From: Wuchereria bancrofti
Lineage: Eukaryota; Nematoda; Chromadorea; Rhabditida; Onchocercidae
Assembly (NCBI GenBank): GCA_005281725.1
Contig: SSBO01000012.1
Location: 5,822,602 to 5,886,601 of the forward strand
Length of the DNA stretch: 64,000 bases
Reading direction: 5' to 3'
Position 1 is the stretch's first letter. The number at the start of each line of letters is the position of its first letter. Made by a program: the position numbers and the translations under genes. Below are positions 59,077-64,000 of this stretch, one piece after another. Below the pieces are notes generated by a model, which did no database searches, was not told where the DNA came from, and saw nothing but the letters and a program-made list of their open reading frames with translations.

Positions 59077-60728
59077 GATCGAAATATTATTGCAACACTT
59101 CTTTACTTGCTTATCATTTAATTATCAAAACTTTTTGATTTATTTATACATATATTCTCAAAATGTTAGCAAAATTTAGCATTTAAATAGTAATTATTGA
59201 AATAATGAAAATATAAAGCTTAATTAGCAGTGATTGATAAGGGTTAGTTAGGAAAGCTTAATTATATCATCTTCTTCGGAAAAAACTCATAAAATGTTGA
59301 AACCAATTCGTTGGAAAAAGAAAAAGAGAACAGAAATCATTTTGAAAAGTAGTGGAATAATTATTAGCTATTTAGTAGATTGTTCTAATCTTTAACCTAG
59401 TAAATTAATTTTAGGTATAAGTAAATAGTATTAATTGGAGTCTTATTAGCACTGTATAGAAAGTTAATAGAGATATTTCAACAATGTTAACTCTTAATTA
59501 AAATTATCTCTTTTAAATAGAAAATTTGTAACTTTTAGATTACTGATATGATGATATGAGATAAAACATTATTTCAAATGATTGCAGAATTATCAATGAT
59601 AAGATAATGAAAGATATATATTTGGTACTTCATATTAATATTAATATGCTTTGATAAAAATTCGAATATTTAATCATACAATTTTAATTGTTTGGATGCA
59701 GAAAGGCTTTTCAGTAAAATTTTTATAATTAATTTTTATAATTTAGCAACTTCAATTATTGATATTCATTCAAGTTATGTAAAAATTTTGATGAAAAAAG
59801 GAAAGATTTGTTGAAACAATATAATTAAAAGAAATATTTGTAATTAATTGAATGCCATACAAAATTAAATAGAAAGAATGTATTTAAGAATGTATTAAAA
59901 AATAACAATCGCTTGTTTTTCTTTTTTCAAATAATTTGATTAATTTCATCTTATTTTTTTGATGATTAAATTAAATGACACCATTTTTTAAGTGATACTA
60001 AATAATTCAGTTATCACAACAGAAAGAAAAAAATTTTTTTGTAAATATTCTACTTTAAATGATGAAATAATTGAGATTCATGCGTATTCTACATTTTAAA
60101 TAAACGTAATAAAAAAAGAAAGAAAGCAAAAAAAGAAAACTATTCAGTTTTCAAATCAATTTGAATATTTTTAACAACAACAATATTTAAGAAGAAAATA
60201 AGAAAAAAAGTTGGATAATTTCCATTTATAACATAAAAGGAAAAAGAATATATTTTCATTTTCTATTTTGATTTTCTTTTTAAAATATTTGCAGAATTTA
60301 GAATTAGAATTAGTTTTGATAATTAGGTAAATGTGGTTAAAAAAGAAAAATGAAAAACAAAAAAAATGGAATGCATTTTAAAAATATAAAATAAAAATTT
60401 TACAAATACGATTTTCATTTAATCACTCACTTTAATCGTTTTATTGATTATGTTGTCATTGCATTTATATGAAATGACTTTTTGCGACCTAAGATCATCT
60501 CAATCGATAAAAGACCAATGATTTTAATTATTTAGAAATTGATTAGATTGAAGGACAATATAATGGTGACATTTTTTTTTTGCAAAGTTTATTCACACTC
60601 AATAAGATTGATCGAATTTCAAGTGAATTAGAAAATAATAAGATAAAATGATAATACTATCTTTATCAATTTATATGTAAATATTTCGATAATACTTTAT
60701 TACAATTCTTTGATGTATATTATGAATG
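59077..60728. other. AT-rich, no gene seen
   Basis: No exon with acceptor, donor and open frame could be found on either strand. It would be the intron or upstream region of the zinc-finger gene. Confidence 0.6.
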
Positions 60729-62360
60729 ATGAATAGATTTTAAACAACAATTTGAAAAAAAATAACAATTTAAAAAGAAGTAAAAAATTATATATACTTT
60801 AAAATAATGTTTAAGATCAAAATCCAATTTGAGCACTTTTCCTCTTTTTTTAATAGTCTTTTTAGGATGAGTGAAATAAAAAAATGTACCGATAAAAAAG
60901 CATAAGATAACAAATAAACAAATGAAATGAATTTTACGATGATTTACTAATTAAAATTATTTCAATTGTATCAAAATATTAATGTTTTAAATAGTAATTT
61001 AAAATTAAAGCAGATTTAAATTTCAATTTTATCAAAAAAAGGAAAAATCAATGGAAGAGCATAATTCAATAAAAAGCTAAATATATTGAGGACAGTTATA
61101 AAGAGCCTAGTCAATTTTAGGATCGATCTAATGCTTTATGACTATTTCAGAGCTTTATCACATACAAACATAAACGATTTCTTCCACTTTTTCTTTCCTT
61201 TCTCCAAGGCTAATGATAAGCCTTCTTAACTTACATTGAAATTAAAATCAAAAAAATTGTGCAGAAAATAATTTACAAGATATTTTTACACTTCTTATCA
61301 CATTATAATTGTTAAATTTCATTAAATACTATTCAATGTACTGTCATTTTTTACATTTCACCTGATTCACTTTTAGATGAAAATTTACTTTCTAATTGAA
61401 TTTTAATATTTTTTTGACATTTTTTAATTGATAAATAAGTTTGAGAATAAAAAAAATTAACAAATATTAGGCAAAAAATGGCGAATAAATTTGATAAAGA
61501 AAAAAATAGCATTTTTAAGTAGTAAAATAAGACAAATAATTATAGCAAAATAAATGAGAAAACTTTGAAATGAAATTTAAATTATGGAAGATGAGAAAAA
61601 TTTCTCAATAAAAAAATTTTAATCACAATCGATTAAATTGTGTGAAAATTTTTCAGTTTATATTAATGTTACATATTATATTTTTAGTAATTGATTTTTA
61701 TTATAAACCACTAATAGCTTAAATAAATAAAAAAATCAAAAATTTTTAAGTGCTAAAAATAACAGGAAAATGTTGTAATGTGTACGTGTGTGTAGGTGAA
61801 GTTGAATTTATTATTTCTGCTAGCTTATTTTAAAAGAAAGGGAAAGAGAAAGAAAGACAAAAACAGTATTTCCCGGTATAAGAGCGATTGATTAGGAATT
61901 AAATAACTGAATGAATAATGGGAACTGAATCAATAATATTATTATTATGAAGTAAAATAAATTCTTTCCTGTTTCATCTCTATGAATTAATTTTAAATTG
62001 TAATGAAAGACATATTCACTTATTATAATTCAAAAAAAAACAAACAAAAAATAGAAAATGACATTTTTCCAAACAAAAAAAATTTTAAAATCAAAATTTG
62101 TCTTTTACAAAAATCATGAAAAATCTTTCTTTTTTCTTGCTGGAAACACTGTTATTAATTTATTAATTCATGATTATTAACAAAAGAAAAAAAATGAGAG
62201 AAAAAGAAAAATCGATGAGAAAAATGTTGAAACTTTTTTCCTCAAAAAAAAGAACATTTTGTCTTACGAAAGTATACAAAGTTTTTTCCTCATTTCATTA
62301 AAATTTTGCAAATATTTGACCAAAAAAGAGATTTTTTTGCCCTTTTTTCTTTCGTTTTTA
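60729..62360 (+). repeat. Contig duplicated at 62362-63993
   Basis: After the N at 62361 the sequence restarts at the equivalent of 60729 (offset 1633) and then runs to the window end. No coding evidence in either copy. A GTGTGT tract lies near 61785. Confidence 0.9.
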
Positions 62361-62361
62361 N

Positions 62362-63993
62362 ATGAATAGATTTTAAACAACAATTTGAAAAAAAATAACA
62401 ATTTAAAAAGAAGTAAAAAATTATATATACTTTAAAATAATGTTTAAGATCAAAATCCAATTTGAGCACTTTTCCTCTTTTTTTAATAGTCTTTTTAGGA
62501 TGAGTGAAATAAAAAAATGTACCGATAAAAAAGCATAAGATAACAAATAAACAAATGAAATGAATTTTACGATGATTTACTAATTAAAATTATTTCAATT
62601 GTATCAAAATATTAATGTTTTAAATAGTAATTTAAAATTAAAGCAGATTTAAATTTCAATTTTATCAAAAAAAGGAAAAATCAATGGAAGAGCATAATTC
62701 AATAAAAAGCTAAATATATTGAGGACAGTTATAAAGAGCCTAGTCAATTTTAGGATCGATCTAATGCTTTATGACTATTTCAGAGCTTTATCACATACAA
62801 ACATAAACGATTTCTTCCACTTTTTCTTTCCTTTCTCCAAGGCTAATGATAAGCCTTCTTAACTTACATTGAAATTAAAATCAAAAAAATTGTGCAGAAA
62901 ATAATTTACAAGATATTTTTACACTTCTTATCACATTATAATTGTTAAATTTCATTAAATACTATTCAATGTACTGTCATTTTTTACATTTCACCTGATT
63001 CACTTTTAGATGAAAATTTACTTTCTAATTGAATTTTAATATTTTTTTGACATTTTTTAATTGATAAATAAGTTTGAGAATAAAAAAAATTAACAAATAT
63101 TAGGCAAAAAATGGCGAATAAATTTGATAAAGAAAAAAATAGCATTTTTAAGTAGTAAAATAAGACAAATAATTATAGCAAAATAAATGAGAAAACTTTG
63201 AAATGAAATTTAAATTATGGAAGATGAGAAAAATTTCTCAATAAAAAAATTTTAATCACAATCGATTAAATTGTGTGAAAATTTTTCAGTTTATATTAAT
63301 GTTACATATTATATTTTTAGTAATTGATTTTTATTATAAACCACTAATAGCTTAAATAAATAAAAAAATCAAAAATTTTTAAGTGCTAAAAATAACAGGA
63401 AAATGTTGTAATGTGTACGTGTGTGTAGGTGAAGTTGAATTTATTATTTCTGCTAGCTTATTTTAAAAGAAAGGGAAAGAGAAAGAAAGACAAAAACAGT
63501 ATTTCCCGGTATAAGAGCGATTGATTAGGAATTAAATAACTGAATGAATAATGGGAACTGAATCAATAATATTATTATTATGAAGTAAAATAAATTCTTT
63601 CCTGTTTCATCTCTATGAATTAATTTTAAATTGTAATGAAAGACATATTCACTTATTATAATTCAAAAAAAAACAAACAAAAAATAGAAAATGACATTTT
63701 TCCAAACAAAAAAAATTTTAAAATCAAAATTTGTCTTTTACAAAAATCATGAAAAATCTTTCTTTTTTCTTGCTGGAAACACTGTTATTAATTTATTAAT
63801 TCATGATTATTAACAAAAGAAAAAAAATGAGAGAAAAAGAAAAATCGATGAGAAAAATGTTGAAACTTTTTTCCTCAAAAAAAAGAACATTTTGTCTTAC
63901 GAAAGTATACAAAGTTTTTTCCTCATTTCATTAAAATTTTGCAAATATTTGACCAAAAAAGAGATTTTTTTGCCCTTTTTTCTTTCGTTTTTA
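62362..63993 (+). repeat. Second copy of 60729-62360
   Basis: Apparently identical to the first copy. Only the last seven bases of the window extend beyond it. Confidence 0.9.
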
Positions 63994-64000
63994 TTTTTTT

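Overview
The window looks like eukaryotic, very AT-rich DNA from a nematode, most likely a filarial-type worm. The reasons are short exons with TTTCAG-like acceptors, small AT-rich introns, a decayed BEL/Pao retrotransposon, and relics of conserved eukaryotic genes (an ST13/Hip-like and a PWP1-like pseudogene). The species assignment is inference. No prokaryotic operons, CRISPR arrays, rRNA or convincing tRNA genes were seen.

Layout. 1-9.7 kb: mostly non-coding, moderately AT-rich, with two weak minus-strand coding fragments, a 26-bp-arm hairpin, a rearranged ST13-like pseudogene and a short direct repeat. 9.7-14.04 kb: a BEL/Pao element with a probable 5' LTR, a broken gag with zinc knuckles, a frameshifted DSGA protease, and one long reverse transcriptase/RNase H frame. 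It has no recognisable integrase or 3' LTR. From about 14.04 kb on the DNA becomes visibly more AT-rich. 17.5-19.6 kb: a small candidate membrane-protein exon pair (present twice) beside a 71-bp VNTR. 20.8-22.5 kb: an intron-containing PWP1-like pseudogene. 22.5-47.7 kb: almost gene-free AT-rich DNA with microsatellites and one candidate terminal exon (38.06-38.28 kb minus, and an inverted copy at 29.25-29.46 kb plus). 47.8-56 kb: the main real gene, a minus-strand multi-exon C2H2 zinc-finger gene with about 13 exons whose splice phases agree at most junctions. 56-64 kb: AT-rich, with no supported gene.

The dominant structural fact is assembly redundancy. Single-N joins (15102, 17053, 18534, 20075, 27520, 32365, 35211, 39015, 40673, 43949, 51332, 56654, 57871, 62361) and one 11-N gap are nearly all flanked by repeated sequence: the base after the N restarts sequence already given. 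I estimate that about 20 kb of the 64 kb is a second or third copy of overlapping contig ends, some of it inverted. Most copies look identical. Three places differ informatively: the retrotransposon tail (clustered SNPs), the zinc-finger exon block at 50.1-52.5 kb (clear haplotype-level divergence), and VNTR or microsatellite copy numbers. The 3.5-kb inverted arm at 28.8-38.7 kb is best read as a chimeric or flipped contig, though a real inversion allele is possible.

I see no new multi-gene system. The items most worth a second look are the zinc-finger gene and its two haplotypes, the flipped 3.5-kb arm, the candidate KKAK-ending small membrane protein, the AGGTCAAC motifs in the LTR, and the rearranged pseudogenes.
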